A stretch of DNA of 64,000 nt. Origin: DASWJZ01 sp963761005 (GTDB lineage: Bacteria; Pseudomonadota; Alphaproteobacteria; Rhizobiales; Afifellaceae). How positions within the stretch are numbered: position 1 is the stretch's first letter; each line of letters begins with the position of its first letter. Of this stretch, positions 41,984 through 50,920 are shown piece after piece. The translations under genes were made by a program, and so were the position numbers. The stretch is taken from contig CAVXFK010000026.1 in NCBI GenBank assembly GCA_963761005.1, positions 186,001-250,000 of the forward strand, read 5' to 3'. The notes under the pieces were generated by a model. It did not search any database, was not told the DNA's origin, and saw nothing but the letters and a program-made list of their open reading frames with translations.

Positions 41984-42865
41984 GCAGGCCGCATCCCCCG
42001 CCCGAAGAGCCAACCGATCACGATCAGCACAACCGCGACGACAGTGAGAAGAATGACGGAGAGCGCCGAACCGAACGGCCAATTGAACGCGAAGCCGAAC
42101 TGGCTGTAGATGATGCGGCCGAAGGTCAGACCGTTCATCCCGCCAACCATCTGCGGCGTCACGAAGTCGCCGAGCGCCAGCATGAAGGTGAAGGAGGCAC
42201 CCACCATCGTGCCCTTCAGTGATAGCGGCAACACGACGCGAACGAATGTCTGCAGGCTCGTCGCGCCAAGATCGTAGGAGGCGTCGATCAGATGCCGCGG
42301 AATCTTGTCGATGGTGATGAAGATCGGCAGCATCGTAAACGGCAGCAGGATGAGCGATAGCGTCAGCATCACCGCATAGAGATTGAAGATCAGAAACGTG
42401 ATCGGATGATCGATCACGCCGAGATGGATGAGTATGCGATTCAGAAAGCCGTTGCCGCCGAGAAGGCTGCGGATCGCATAGATCTTGATGATGTAGCTCA
42501 TCAGAAGTGGTATGATGAAGAGAAAGAGTCAGGGCATATTTGAGCCGACCAGTCATGCTGGCGAGAAGCAGCGCCACCGGATAACCGAGAACGACGGTGA
42601 TTAGCGCCGCCCCTGCCGACAGCAGGCAGGTGTAGATGAGGATCGGGATGAAGATCGGGTCGGAGAAGAAGCGAACATAGTTCGCGAACGAGAATTCGTG
42701 GACGATATCGTTGTTCTCCATCCGGAAGAAGCTCTGAAGCAGGAAGAGCAGGAGCGGAACGAGGATGAAGAGAAGCGGCGCTCCGTAGGCGATCGTGACG
42801 ACGACGAAGCGCATCGGGCTTTCGCGTTCGCGCCCTGGCGTCGGCACTGCGACAGCGTGCGTCAT
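41980..42865 (-). pseudogene. Pot-type ABC transporter permease (PotB-like), frameshifted
   Basis: First permease of the left importer. The N-terminal part (from ATG 42865) reads VTIAYGAPLLFILVPLLLFL, YPVALLLASMTGRLKYALTL; the rest follows in the next frame from about 42520 as MSYIIKIYAIRSLL, with the EAA loop DASYDLGATSLQTFVRVVLP. The break is in ACTCTTTCTC at about 42521-42526 and equals one extra (or two missing) bases; repaired length is 294 residues. Its start overlaps the ATPase stop by ATGA, its stop overlaps the next permease. Confidence 0.85.
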
Positions 42866-43947
42866 GTCGCGACTATGTGGGCGTCGTCGCTCCGCCAGCC
42901 GATCTCAACCTCGTCGCCGACGGCGAGCGCCGGGCCGTCAACGCTACTTGCAAGCTTGATCATCAATGGCGGCATCTGGCCGGTGGAGTTGACCGGATTG
43001 ACGAAGATCTGGGTGATCGGTCCCACGAAATCGATCGCGCGCACCCGTGCGCGCGCGCGATTTGGTATAGCGTTGGAAGGTGTGATCTGAATCGTCTCCG
43101 GCCGCACGACGAGAATGGCGGATGAGCCGCCGGTGCGGGCATCGGGTGCCTGCGCGCCCGAAAAGCTGCCGAATGGCGTCTCCACCAGCGCATATTGTCC
43201 GCCGTCGGTACGGATGCTTCCCGGAATGACGTTGTTGTCACCGAAGAAGCGCGCCACATACTCGTTCGCGGGGCGGTAATAGACGTCGCTCGGCGTTCCC
43301 ACCTGCTCGATCCGCCCCGCGCGCATGACACAGATGCGGTCGGCCATGGTCACGGCCTCTTCCTGGTCGTGCGTGATGAACAGGAATGTCGTTCTGATCT
43401 CGCGCTGCAGCTCCTTGAGGAAGCGCTGCATCTGCCGGCGCAGCTCCGCGTCGAGCGCGCCGAGTGGCTCGTCAAGCAGGACGAGGCGCGGCTCGCAGAT
43501 GATCGCCCGCGCGAGCGCGATGCGCTGCTGCTGCCCGCCGGAGAGCTGCGCCGGGTGGCGGTCGGCGAAGTCGCCGAGCGCGACGAGGGAAAGCGTTTTA
43601 CGCACTCGCGCGCGGATTTCCGAGCGATTCACGCCGCGCACTTTCAGGCCGTAGGCGACGTTCTCTTCCGCCGTCATGTGCGGAAAGAGCGCATAGTCCT
43701 GAAAGACGGTATTGAACGGCCGCCGGTTGATCGAGACGTGGGCGATGTCCGCGCCGTCAAGCACGATGCGCCCCTTGGTCGGCTGCAGGAAGCCGCCAAT
43801 CAATCTCAGAATTGTAGTCTTTCCCGATCCGCTGGGCCCGAGCACGACCAGGAACTCGCCGTTCATCACCGCCAGGTCGATGGCATGCAGGACCTCGACC
43901 GGCCCGTAGGAAAGACTGACGCTCTGAAGCTCGACGAGGCTGTTCAC
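42862..43947 (-). CDS. Pot-type ABC transporter ATPase (PotA-like)
   Basis: 361-residue ATPase with Walker A GPSGSGKTT, signature LSGGQQQRIALARAI and Walker B LVLLDEPLGALD; a C-terminal TOBE domain (about 280-360) follows. FQDYALFPHMT is typical of the PotA/FbpC group. Starts at GTG 43947. It powers the left importer together with the two permeases downstream and the binding protein upstream. Confidence 0.9.
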   Translation of the reverse strand: MNSLVELQSVSLSYGPVEVLHAIDLAVMNGEFLVVLGPSGSGKTTILRLIGGFLQPTKGRIVLDGADIAHVSINRRPFNTVFQDYALFPHMTAEENVAYGLKVRGVNRSEIRARVRKTLSLVALGDFADRHPAQLSGGQQQRIALARAIICEPRLVLLDEPLGALDAELRRQMQRFLKELQREIRTTFLFITHDQEEAVTMADRICVMRAGRIEQVGTPSDVYYRPANEYVARFFGDNNVIPGSIRTDGGQYALVETPFGSFSGAQAPDARTGGSSAILVVRPETIQITPSNAIPNRARARVRAIDFVGPITQIFVNPVNSTGQMPPLMIKLASSVDGPALAVGDEVEIGWRSDDAHIVAT

Positions 43948-44022
43948 GACCGGCGGCAGTATTTCATTTCGGATCGGGGCGACGCGGCCGCCGGAGCGGT
44001 CCCCGGCGGCCGCCCGATCATG

Positions 44023-45051
44023 TTACGGCGCCGCCTTGATCTCATTCCAGAGGTCGGCGCGCTTCGTCGGATCCTCGACCGTCTCCAGCCAAACGATCTT
44101 GTCGTTCTCGCCGGCGCTCGGAAACGCCACCACCGTGTTGCCGAAGCCCTGCCGCTCGGAGAGCGCGCCGCTGATCTCCTTCTTGAGCGCGAAGTTCACC
44201 CACTTCTCAGCAAGCTCCTTGTTCTGCACACCGCTGGTCATGGCCCAGGTGTCGAGCCAAGCGAGGGCGCCTTCCTTAGCGTTAATGTACGCTATCGGCG
44301 CGCCCGCATCCTTCATCATCTTCACCTGCTGCTGACCATAGTTCGCCCAGATGATGGCGACGTCGTTCTGCTGGTAGAGCTGCAGCGCCTCGTCGGCCGT
44401 CGAGTACAGGCTGAGGAGATTGTGCTTCATGTCAATCAGCTTGCCCTTCGCCGCCTGCATCTGCTCGTCCGACAGGTGGAACGGATCTTCGATTCCCATG
44501 TCGAGCGCGGTGATCGAAAAATTGTGCTCGCCATTGTCGTAGCCGAGGATGCGACCGGTATATTCGTCATCGTAGAACACATCCCAGGAAGTTGGCGGCG
44601 TCTTCACCTTTTCGGTGTCGTAGATGATGCCTATGGTGTCAAAGGCGAACGGGATGCCGTAGACCTTGCCGTCGCGCATGGTGCCGGAGACTTTCGTCAG
44701 GTCGCGGAAGCGCGGCAGCGTCTCCTTCTGGTTCGGCAGCATGTCCATGTCGTAGGGGGTCGTCAGCCCGATGTCGATGTAGCGCTGCAGCTGTGCGGTG
44801 TTGACCGCGAAGAGGTCAAAGTCCTTGCCCTCGCTGCCCTTGATCTTTGCCCAAATCTCATCGTCGGTGCCGATGAACACGACGTTCACGTCGGCTCCGG
44901 TCTCCTGTTCGAATTCCTTCACCCAGTCCTCGTCGGCGTAGCCTTGCCAGGATAGGATGCGCAGCTGCTCAGCAGTGGCGCTGCCCATGCCAATGGCAAG
45001 CGCCAACGTGGACGCGGCAACAAAAGCGCTCGTCTTGAAAGCTCCCGTCAT
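44023..45051 (-). CDS. Pot-type periplasmic binding protein
   Basis: 342-residue extracellular solute-binding protein of the PotD/PotF group. It has a signal peptide (AFVAASTLALAIGMGSATAEQ) and then LRILSWQGYADEDWVKEFEQETG, the usual mature start of polyamine-type binders. AGGAGGGT precedes ATG 45051; the longer frame to 45102 has none. The ligand cannot be deduced; neighbours suggest a sugar acid. Confidence 0.87.
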   Translation of the reverse strand: MTGAFKTSAFVAASTLALAIGMGSATAEQLRILSWQGYADEDWVKEFEQETGADVNVVFIGTDDEIWAKIKGSEGKDFDLFAVNTAQLQRYIDIGLTTPYDMDMLPNQKETLPRFRDLTKVSGTMRDGKVYGIPFAFDTIGIIYDTEKVKTPPTSWDVFYDDEYTGRILGYDNGEHNFSITALDMGIEDPFHLSDEQMQAAKGKLIDMKHNLLSLYSTADEALQLYQQNDVAIIWANYGQQQVKMMKDAGAPIAYINAKEGALAWLDTWAMTSGVQNKELAEKWVNFALKKEISGALSERQGFGNTVVAFPSAGENDKIVWLETVEDPTKRADLWNEIKAAP

Positions 45052-45114
45052 TTTACCCTCCTGCTCACATTGAAACGATTTCGGCCTTTCCTCCTCGTCC
45101 ATATCGGCGGCCGC

Positions 45115-45706
45115 TCACACCCATCCCGCATCCACGATGAAGCTCTGCGAGGTGCACATGCGGCTGTCGTCGGCCGCGAGCCGTAGCGGCCGTGACCACG
45201 CAGTTCGCGCAGATGTTCTCCGGCCCGAACTCGCGTGCAAGACCACGCGTCAGCCCGTTCACGGCTGCCTTGGCAGTGACGTAGATGATGCAATCCGCCT
45301 CGCCATCCATCCAGTTGATCGAGCCGAGATTCACGATCGCTCCACCGCCGGAATCGCGCATCTGCCGACGCACCGCCTGGGAGGCGAAGAACTGGTGCCT
45401 CAGATTCACCTCTTGGTGGTCGTTCCGATACTCTACCGTTAGGTTCTCGACGCGATGGTGGTCGCGTGGCCGGCATTGTTGACGAGGACCTTGATCGGTC
45501 CGTCTTCGCGGCCTAGCCGCGCGATCGCGTTGTGCGTTGCACCGCGTCAGCTCCGACCACGCATTGCAGATGCCGATGACCGGCCGCCCGTCGAAGACGT
45601 CCGACGGCATGCCTTCGTTCTTCATCCAGCTGCGATGCATCATCGAGTTCCTGCCGGTTCCACCGAACCAGGCTTGTGCCCGCATCTTGCGACCGCCGCC
45701 GGTCAC
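45115..45706 (-). pseudogene. Collapsed dehydratase (IlvD/Edd)-SDR gene pair
   Basis: Starting by GTGA overlap with the regulator gene, the frame encodes about 50 N-terminal residues of an IlvD/Edd dehydratase (HRSWMKNEGMPSDVFDGRPV, GICNAWSELT), then jumps near 45530 directly into the middle of a short-chain dehydrogenase: VLVNNAG in one frame, VNLRHQFFASQAVRRQM and YVTAKAAVNGLTRGLAREFG (YxxxK) in another. After ICANCV a second deletion leads to AADDSRMCTSQSFIVDAGWV out of frame, ending at the TGA at 45115. The same gene order is intact at 48374-50887, so this is a paralogous pair reduced by two deletions and frameshifts. Confidence 0.85.
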
Positions 45707-46434
45707 GCGCTCCGCCTCCTGTCGGTGGGCTGCAGGGATTCGGCGTCGAGCGCCTTCAGCGCATCCTGCTGCGCGTTGTCGATCAGGACTTCCATCGCTC
45801 GGGCGGCGCCGACACGATCGCGGCGCCTGATGGCATTCAGAACCTTCTTGTGGAGCGGGAGAGAGGGTCGATGCCCCTCGGGCGCATCAAGTGTGAGATG
45901 GAGGCTCATGATGAGGGCGGCGTCGATGACGCTGCCGAGCGCATCGACCATTCGGTTTTCCACCGAGCGCACGATCGTCTTGTGGAATTCCACGTCCGGC
46001 GCGATGAATCCTTTCGGATCGTCCGCCATGCGCTCCATCTCCGCGTAAGCGGCCGACAGCGCCTGAATGTCAAGCTCCGATGCCTTCTCGGCCGCGCGCC
46101 CGGCGATCGCCGGCTCGAAGATGCGTCGCAGCTCGAAAAGTTCGCGCACGAAGGTCTCGCGGGGCGCCGCATCGAGGCGCCATCTCAGTACGTCGGGATC
46201 GAGGATGCTCCAGTACCTGGGGTCGCGGACCTTCGTCCCTAAGCGCGGGCGCGATTCAACCAGCCCCTTGCTGATCAGCACCTTCGTCGCTTCGCGAAGG
46301 ACGGTACGGCTTACACCGAGCTTCTCCGCCCAGTCCGCCTCTTTGGGGAGCGGCTGATTGGTTGTGAGCCGCCCCGAGACGATGTCAGTGCCGACGCTGC
46401 GAACGACCTGCCCGACAAGTCCTCTCATGCTCAT
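45703..46434 (-). CDS. FadR/GntR-family transcriptional regulator (FCD domain)
   Basis: 243-residue regulator. The N-terminal winged helix reads IVSGRLTTNQPLPKEADWAEKLGVSRTVLREATKVLISKGLVESRP; the C-terminal FCD domain has the metal/ligand residues in DVEFHKTIVRS and PLHKKVLNAI. It probably controls the left importer and the (now collapsed) dehydratase pair. ATG 46434 has GGAG 9 bases upstream. A perfect palindrome at 46525-46541 lies about 90 bases upstream and is its likely own operator. Confidence 0.87.
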   Translation of the reverse strand: MSMRGLVGQVVRSVGTDIVSGRLTTNQPLPKEADWAEKLGVSRTVLREATKVLISKGLVESRPRLGTKVRDPRYWSILDPDVLRWRLDAAPRETFVRELFELRRIFEPAIAGRAAEKASELDIQALSAAYAEMERMADDPKGFIAPDVEFHKTIVRSVENRMVDALGSVIDAALIMSLHLTLDAPEGHRPSLPLHKKVLNAIRRRDRVGAARAMEVLIDNAQQDALKALDAESLQPTDRRRSA

Positions 46435-46524
46435 GGCATGAGCTCCGCTCCCCCGACACGTAGATCGCGCTTCAGGCGAAGTCCCCGGATGCACATCAAC
46501 CGACTACGCTCCCGATCGTTTAAT

Positions 46525-46541
46525 GATACTATCATAGTATC
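46525..46541 (-). promoter_or_regulatory. GntR operator candidate (left regulator)
   Basis: GATACTATCATAGTATC: perfect 7-base arms with a 3-base centre, about 91 bases upstream of the left GntR gene. It is the only AT-rich palindrome in this gap. A related word, GATACTATAGT, occurs at 61590-61600. Confidence 0.55.
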
Positions 46542-46618
46542 TAGGTGAAATCGGCTGTCAACCGGGGCGGCGGTCGCGATCCTCAGAAGCCGGCACAGGC
46601 GAAGGCCTGGCCGGAACT

Positions 46619-47506
46619 TCAAAGACATGGTGTGAAGCGGACATCGGCAGCGCGGCTCTCACCGGGTTTAAGCTCGAAGAGGCCGGTGCCGTCCTGCCCA
46701 GCCGATGCCAGGTTCAGAGCGTCGGTAATATTGCTGACCGGTTCGGCCGCGAAGAATGGCTCACCGGCAGGCGTGTAGAGCACCAGAAAGCTAAGGGGCG
46801 GATCGGCATCGAGGCGTAATGAGGCGCGCGGCCAGAGGATGCGGGCGCTGCGCGACCAGCCGGTGAAGACGTTGTCGAATTCGTGATCGCAGAGGTCGAG
46901 CGCGTGCAGTCGCCCGGCCGCTCCGACCAGCCGCGTAGGCAACACCTCACTGTCCGTTTCCCACATCGCCTCTACATCGGTTGCCAGCCTTGTACCGGGT
47001 GGCGCAGGGAAATAGGGGTGAAGGCCGAAACCGGCAGGCATCGGCTCGTCCGAAAGATTGCGAACAGTCAGCTGGATGCCAAGCGCGCCGTCGGCAAGTC
47101 CGATCTCCTGCACTGCTTCGTAAAGCCACGGCCAGGCATCGGGTGCGTGGCAATAGCGCAGCCGGACCCATGAAGGCCGCTGCTCCTCGACGCGCCACTG
47201 TGAACGCCAGCCGTGGCCATGTTCGAAATGTGGATCCGCCGGAGACACCGGCAGCTCAACAGTGCGGTCCCGGAACTTGAAGCGTCCGCCTCGAATCCTA
47301 TTCGAGTAGGGCACCAGCGGAAAGCAGGACATCTCGCCGGCGTTGCGTTGAGATAGTGCGCGCGGCCCCGCCGGCCGAAGCCAGTCGATTCTTCTTCCGT
47401 CATCGCGCCAATAGAACGACGCCAACGCTCCGCCGATAGCGGGAGCCACGGTCGCTGCGGCAATGCCGTCGCTCAGGTCAACCAGCGACGACGCGATCGT
47501 CTCCAT
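46619..47506 (-). CDS. Aldose 1-epimerase family protein
   Basis: 295-residue GalM-fold protein that interconverts sugar anomers. Family marks are FPLVPYSNRIRGGRF near residue 60, PADPHFEHGHGWRS (first active-site His region), GFGLHPYFPAPPG (second His) and LVLYTPAGEPFFAAEPVSN. It sits between the two GntR-controlled sets and is divergent from the right one, sharing a palindrome-bearing promoter gap. It fits a pathway taking in a free aldose and oxidising it. Confidence 0.87.
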   Translation of the reverse strand: METIASSLVDLSDGIAAATVAPAIGGALASFYWRDDGRRIDWLRPAGPRALSQRNAGEMSCFPLVPYSNRIRGGRFKFRDRTVELPVSPADPHFEHGHGWRSQWRVEEQRPSWVRLRYCHAPDAWPWLYEAVQEIGLADGALGIQLTVRNLSDEPMPAGFGLHPYFPAPPGTRLATDVEAMWETDSEVLPTRLVGAAGRLHALDLCDHEFDNVFTGWSRSARILWPRASLRLDADPPLSFLVLYTPAGEPFFAAEPVSNITDALNLASAGQDGTGLFELKPGESRAADVRFTPCL

Positions 47507-47535
47507 TGCGATCCTTGACGTTTCAAGCGGCTCCT

Positions 47536-47553
47536 ATATAAAGTTAATTATAT
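47536..47553. promoter_or_regulatory. GntR operator candidate in the divergent promoter
   Basis: ATATAAAGTTAATTATAT: 6-base arms ATATAA/TTATAT with a 6-base centre, between the aldose epimerase start (47506, minus) and the right GntR gene (47568, plus). It could serve both directions. Confidence 0.5.
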
Positions 47554-47567
47554 GAATAATATGAAGA

Positions 47568-48359
47568 TTGCAACGGCGACCAAAATGCCAACGCGTCGCA
47601 ACCGTTTCGGAGGCGATCGGAAAGCCCCGATCAGATCGAACGGGCCGACATTGGGAAGCCTCCACGCAACAGGTACTGCACGAAATCGGCGGCAAGATCG
47701 TACGCGGCGACCTGGCCCCCGGGGAGCCGCTGCCCAATGCGGATGATTGGAGCGCAATGCGCGGCATCAGCCGCACTGTGCTGCGCGAGGTCATCAAGGT
47801 GCTCGCCGGCAAGGGTCTCCTCGAATCGCGACCGAAGGTCGGCACCCGCGTCCGCCCTCGATCGGATTGGAACTTTCTCGATCCCGATGTGCTGGCGTGG
47901 CGCTACGCCTCCGCCAGGGGCGCTCGCGACGCCAGCGAGCTATTCGAGCTGCGTCGCGCCATCGAACCGATGGCCGCGTCGCTTGCTGCGGAGCGTGCCT
48001 CGACCGAACAGCTCGCTGAGCTCGAGGCGTTGCTTGGTGAGATGGAGCAGACGGCCGACGATGGCGAGCGCTTCGCTCAGCCCGACCTCGCCTTTCATCA
48101 AGCCATCCTGCGCATGACCGGCAACGAGCTGATCGGCTCTCTCGCTGCGCTTATCGAAAACGCCCTTCTCATCAGTTTCCGACTCTCCAATGACAATTCG
48201 CGCGGGCAGCGCCATTCGATGCCGCTGCACCGGCGGGTCGCAAACCGCATCGCCGCGGGTGATGCGCCCGGTGCGCGGCGTGCGCTTCTCTCTCTGCTTG
48301 ATCAGGCGGAGGACGATGTGCGCCAGGCGATCGCCGCGCGACGCGGCCGGCGAAAGTAG
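47568..48359 (+). CDS. FadR/GntR-family transcriptional regulator (FCD domain)
   Basis: About 263 residues. The winged helix is IVRGDLAPGEPLPN with RGISRTVLREVIKVLAGKGLLESRP; the FCD domain has DLAFHQAILRMTGNELIG and PLHRRVANRIAAGD. It is a close paralogue of the regulator at 45703. The first 30 residues (TTG start at 47568) do not look like the family; an ATG at 47561 in another frame could be the real start if a small frameshift is present. First gene of the right catabolic operon. Confidence 0.82.
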   Translation: MQRRPKCQRVATVSEAIGKPRSDRTGRHWEASTQQVLHEIGGKIVRGDLAPGEPLPNADDWSAMRGISRTVLREVIKVLAGKGLLESRPKVGTRVRPRSDWNFLDPDVLAWRYASARGARDASELFELRRAIEPMAASLAAERASTEQLAELEALLGEMEQTADDGERFAQPDLAFHQAILRMTGNELIGSLAALIENALLISFRLSNDNSRGQRHSMPLHRRVANRIAAGDAPGARRALLSLLDQAEDDVRQAIAARRGRRK

Positions 48360-48373
48360 GGGCCGAGGCGCTC

Positions 48374-50098
48374 ATGTCGACAGACCGCAAGTTTCGTTCG
48401 GCCGCCTGGTTTGGCGGTGACGGCAAGAACGCTTTCATGCATCGCAGCTGGATGAAGAACCAGGGGTTCCCGGCTGACGAATTCGATGGGCGCCCGGTGA
48501 TTGGCATCTGCAACACCTGGTCGGAGCTGACCCCGTGCAATGCGCACCTGCGTGGCATCGCGGACCACGTCAAGCGTGGCGTCTATGAAGCCGGCGGGTT
48601 CCCGCTCGAATTCCCGGTCATGTCGCTCGGCGAATCCAATATGCGTCCGACGGCGATGCTGTTTCGCAATCTTGCCAGCATGGACGTCGAGGAATCGATC
48701 CGCGGCAATCCGATCGACGGCGTCGTCCTGCTCGTCGGATGCGACAAGACCACCCCCGCTCTACTCATGGGCGCGGCAAGCTGCGATCTCCCAACGATCG
48801 TCGTGTCGGGAGGGCCCATGCTCAACGGCAATTTCAGGGGCCAGACCATCGGTTCGGGCACGCATGTGTGGAGATTCTACGAGGATGTGAGGGCGGGCCG
48901 CATGTCCGTCGAGGACTTCCTCGCTGCCGAATATGGACAGAGCCGCTCGGCCGGCAGCTGCATGACGATGGGCACCGCTTCGACGATGGCGAGCCTCGTC
49001 GAGGCTCTCGGCGTAGGAATGCCGGACAATGCGACAATCCCCGCCGTTGATTCCCGCCGTCGTGTGCTCGCCCACTTGGCGGGCCGCCGGATCGTCGAGC
49101 TCGTCGAGAGGGACATTCGCCTTTCAAGCATTCTCACCCGCGCTGCGTTCGAAAACGCGATCCGCGTCAACGGGGCGATCGGCGGATCGACAAACGCTGT
49201 CATTCACCTGATTGCCATCGCCGGCCGCGTCGGCGTCGGGCTCGACCTCGATGACTGGGATCGCCTCGGCCGCGACGTTCCCACAATCGTCGATCTGATG
49301 CCGTCGGGCCGCTTCCTGATGGAGGATTTCTACTACGCCGGGGGGCTGCGCACGGTGATGCGGTCTCTCGGCGAGGCGGGGCTGCTTCATCTCGATGCGG
49401 CGACGGTTTCCGGAAAGACCATGGGCGAGATCGTCACGGATGCCCCGAACTACAATCACGAGGTGATCCGACCCTTCGACCGGCCGTTGACCGAACAGGG
49501 CGGAATTGCGGTGCTGCGTGGAAATCTCGCCCCCGACGGTGCAGTCATCAAACCGTCGGCGGCGACGCCTAACTTGATGCAGCATCGCGGTCGTGCCGTC
49601 GTGTTCGAGAACATCGAACACTATCACGCCCGCGTCGATGATGCGGGATTGGCGGTCGACGCGAAGAGCGTGATGGTGCTCAAGAATTGCGGCCCGCGCG
49701 GCTACCCCGGCATGGCCGAGGTCGGCAACATGCCGCTTCCCGCCAAGCTGCTGAAGCGTGGCGTCTCGGACATGGTGCGCATATCCGATGCCCGGATGAG
49801 CGGCACCGCCTACGGAACCGTCGTGCTGCACGCCAGCCCCGAAGCCGCTGTTGGAGGCGAGCTTGCCCTCGTTCGCGATGGCGACCTGATCGACCTCGAT
49901 GTGGCGGGGAGACGGTTGGAGCTTCTCGTCGACGAAGATGAGCTTGCTGAGCGGCGAAAGAACTGGTCGCCGCCGCCGCTGCCAGTCGGCGGTTACCAGA
50001 GCCTGTTCGCCGAGCGGGTGATGCAAGCCGACAAGGGGTGCGACTTCGATTTTCTGGTCGGGCGGCGTGACGCAGGAATCCCCCGCCATTCACACTGA
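48374..50098 (+). CDS. IlvD/Edd-family sugar-acid dehydratase
   Basis: 574-residue Fe-S dehydratase of the branch acting on pentonates/hexonates (L-arabonate, D-xylonate, galactonate types), forming 2-keto-3-deoxy sugar acids. Cluster and Mg sites are visible as GCDKTTPALLMGAASCDLP and SAGSCMTMGTASTMASLVEALG; AIGGSTNAVIHLIAIAGRVG and CGPRGYPGMAEVGNMPLP follow. The N-terminal AWFGGDGKNAFMHRSWMKN is typical of the sugar-acid branch rather than IlvD proper. 14 bases behind GntR and 9 before the SDR gene. Confidence 0.88.
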   Translation: MSTDRKFRSAAWFGGDGKNAFMHRSWMKNQGFPADEFDGRPVIGICNTWSELTPCNAHLRGIADHVKRGVYEAGGFPLEFPVMSLGESNMRPTAMLFRNLASMDVEESIRGNPIDGVVLLVGCDKTTPALLMGAASCDLPTIVVSGGPMLNGNFRGQTIGSGTHVWRFYEDVRAGRMSVEDFLAAEYGQSRSAGSCMTMGTASTMASLVEALGVGMPDNATIPAVDSRRRVLAHLAGRRIVELVERDIRLSSILTRAAFENAIRVNGAIGGSTNAVIHLIAIAGRVGVGLDLDDWDRLGRDVPTIVDLMPSGRFLMEDFYYAGGLRTVMRSLGEAGLLHLDAATVSGKTMGEIVTDAPNYNHEVIRPFDRPLTEQGGIAVLRGNLAPDGAVIKPSAATPNLMQHRGRAVVFENIEHYHARVDDAGLAVDAKSVMVLKNCGPRGYPGMAEVGNMPLPAKLLKRGVSDMVRISDARMSGTAYGTVVLHASPEAAVGGELALVRDGDLIDLDVAGRRLELLVDEDELAERRKNWSPPPLPVGGYQSLFAERVMQADKGCDFDFLVGRRDAGIPRHSH

Positions 50099-50107
50099 GC
50101 GAAGCCG

Positions 50108-50887
50108 ATGAGCGGTGAGATCGAGAACGGCGCGATATATCCCAGCCTGAAGGACCGCAGTGTCTTCGTCACCGGCGGCGGCAGCGGCATCGGCGCAAGC
50201 CTGGTCGAGCACTTCTGCGAGCAGGGCAGCCGGGTCTCCTTCGTCGACGTGCTGGAGGAACCGTCCGTTGCGCTTGTGGAGCGCATCGCGGCGAGAGGTG
50301 ACCCGGTGCCGCGTTTCACTGCGTGCGATCTCCGCGACATCGACGCCTTGCACGATGCCGTCGAAGAGGTCGCCGGACGGCAGGGCGCGATCCGCATTCT
50401 GTGCAACAATGCTGGCAACGACGACCGCCATAGAAGCGAAGACGTCACGGTCGCCTATTGGGACGACCGCATGGCGGTGAACGTCCGTCACCAGTTCTTC
50501 GCGGCCCAGGCGGTGCGACCGCAGATGAAGGCGGCTGGAGGCGGCTCCATCATCAATTTCGGCTCGATCACCTGGATGGTCGGCGACGGAGACTGCCCGG
50601 CTTACGTCACCGGCAAGGCGGCGATCACCGGGCTGACGCGTGCGCTGGCGCGGGAGTTTGGTCCGGATCGCATCCGCGTCAATTGCGTGGTTCCCGGCTG
50701 GGTCATGACCGAGCGCCAAATGCGCCTTTGGCTCGACGCGGCGGGGGAACGGCAGATCGCAGAACGGCAGTGCCTGCCGGATCGCGTATATCCCGCCGAT
50801 GTCGCGCGCATGGCGCTGTTCCTGGCCGCGGACGACAGCCGCATGTGCTCATCGCAGCATTTCATTGTCGACGGAGGTTGGGTGTGA
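50108..50887 (+). CDS. Short-chain dehydrogenase, probably sugar dehydrogenase
   Basis: 259-residue Rossmann oxidoreductase. The cofactor loop is VTGGGSGIGASLVEHF, NNAG is at about residue 100, and the active Tyr-Lys is YVTGKAAITGLTRAL; the C-terminal SSQHFIVDGGWV is typical. Paired with the dehydratase, the likely role is oxidation of an aldose to its lactone, the step before dehydration. The same pairing, in decayed form, exists at 45115. Confidence 0.86.
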   Translation: MSGEIENGAIYPSLKDRSVFVTGGGSGIGASLVEHFCEQGSRVSFVDVLEEPSVALVERIAARGDPVPRFTACDLRDIDALHDAVEEVAGRQGAIRILCNNAGNDDRHRSEDVTVAYWDDRMAVNVRHQFFAAQAVRPQMKAAGGGSIINFGSITWMVGDGDCPAYVTGKAAITGLTRALAREFGPDRIRVNCVVPGWVMTERQMRLWLDAAGERQIAERQCLPDRVYPADVARMALFLAADDSRMCSSQHFIVDGGWV

Positions 50888-50920
50888 CGGGCCACCGTGC
50901 ATGGGAAGGGATGCGCTAGG

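Noticed and set aside
40507..45051. Spermidine/putrescine uptake system
   Set aside because: The Pot-type family covers many ligands; neighbours are sugar-acid enzymes, so polyamine specificity is not supported.
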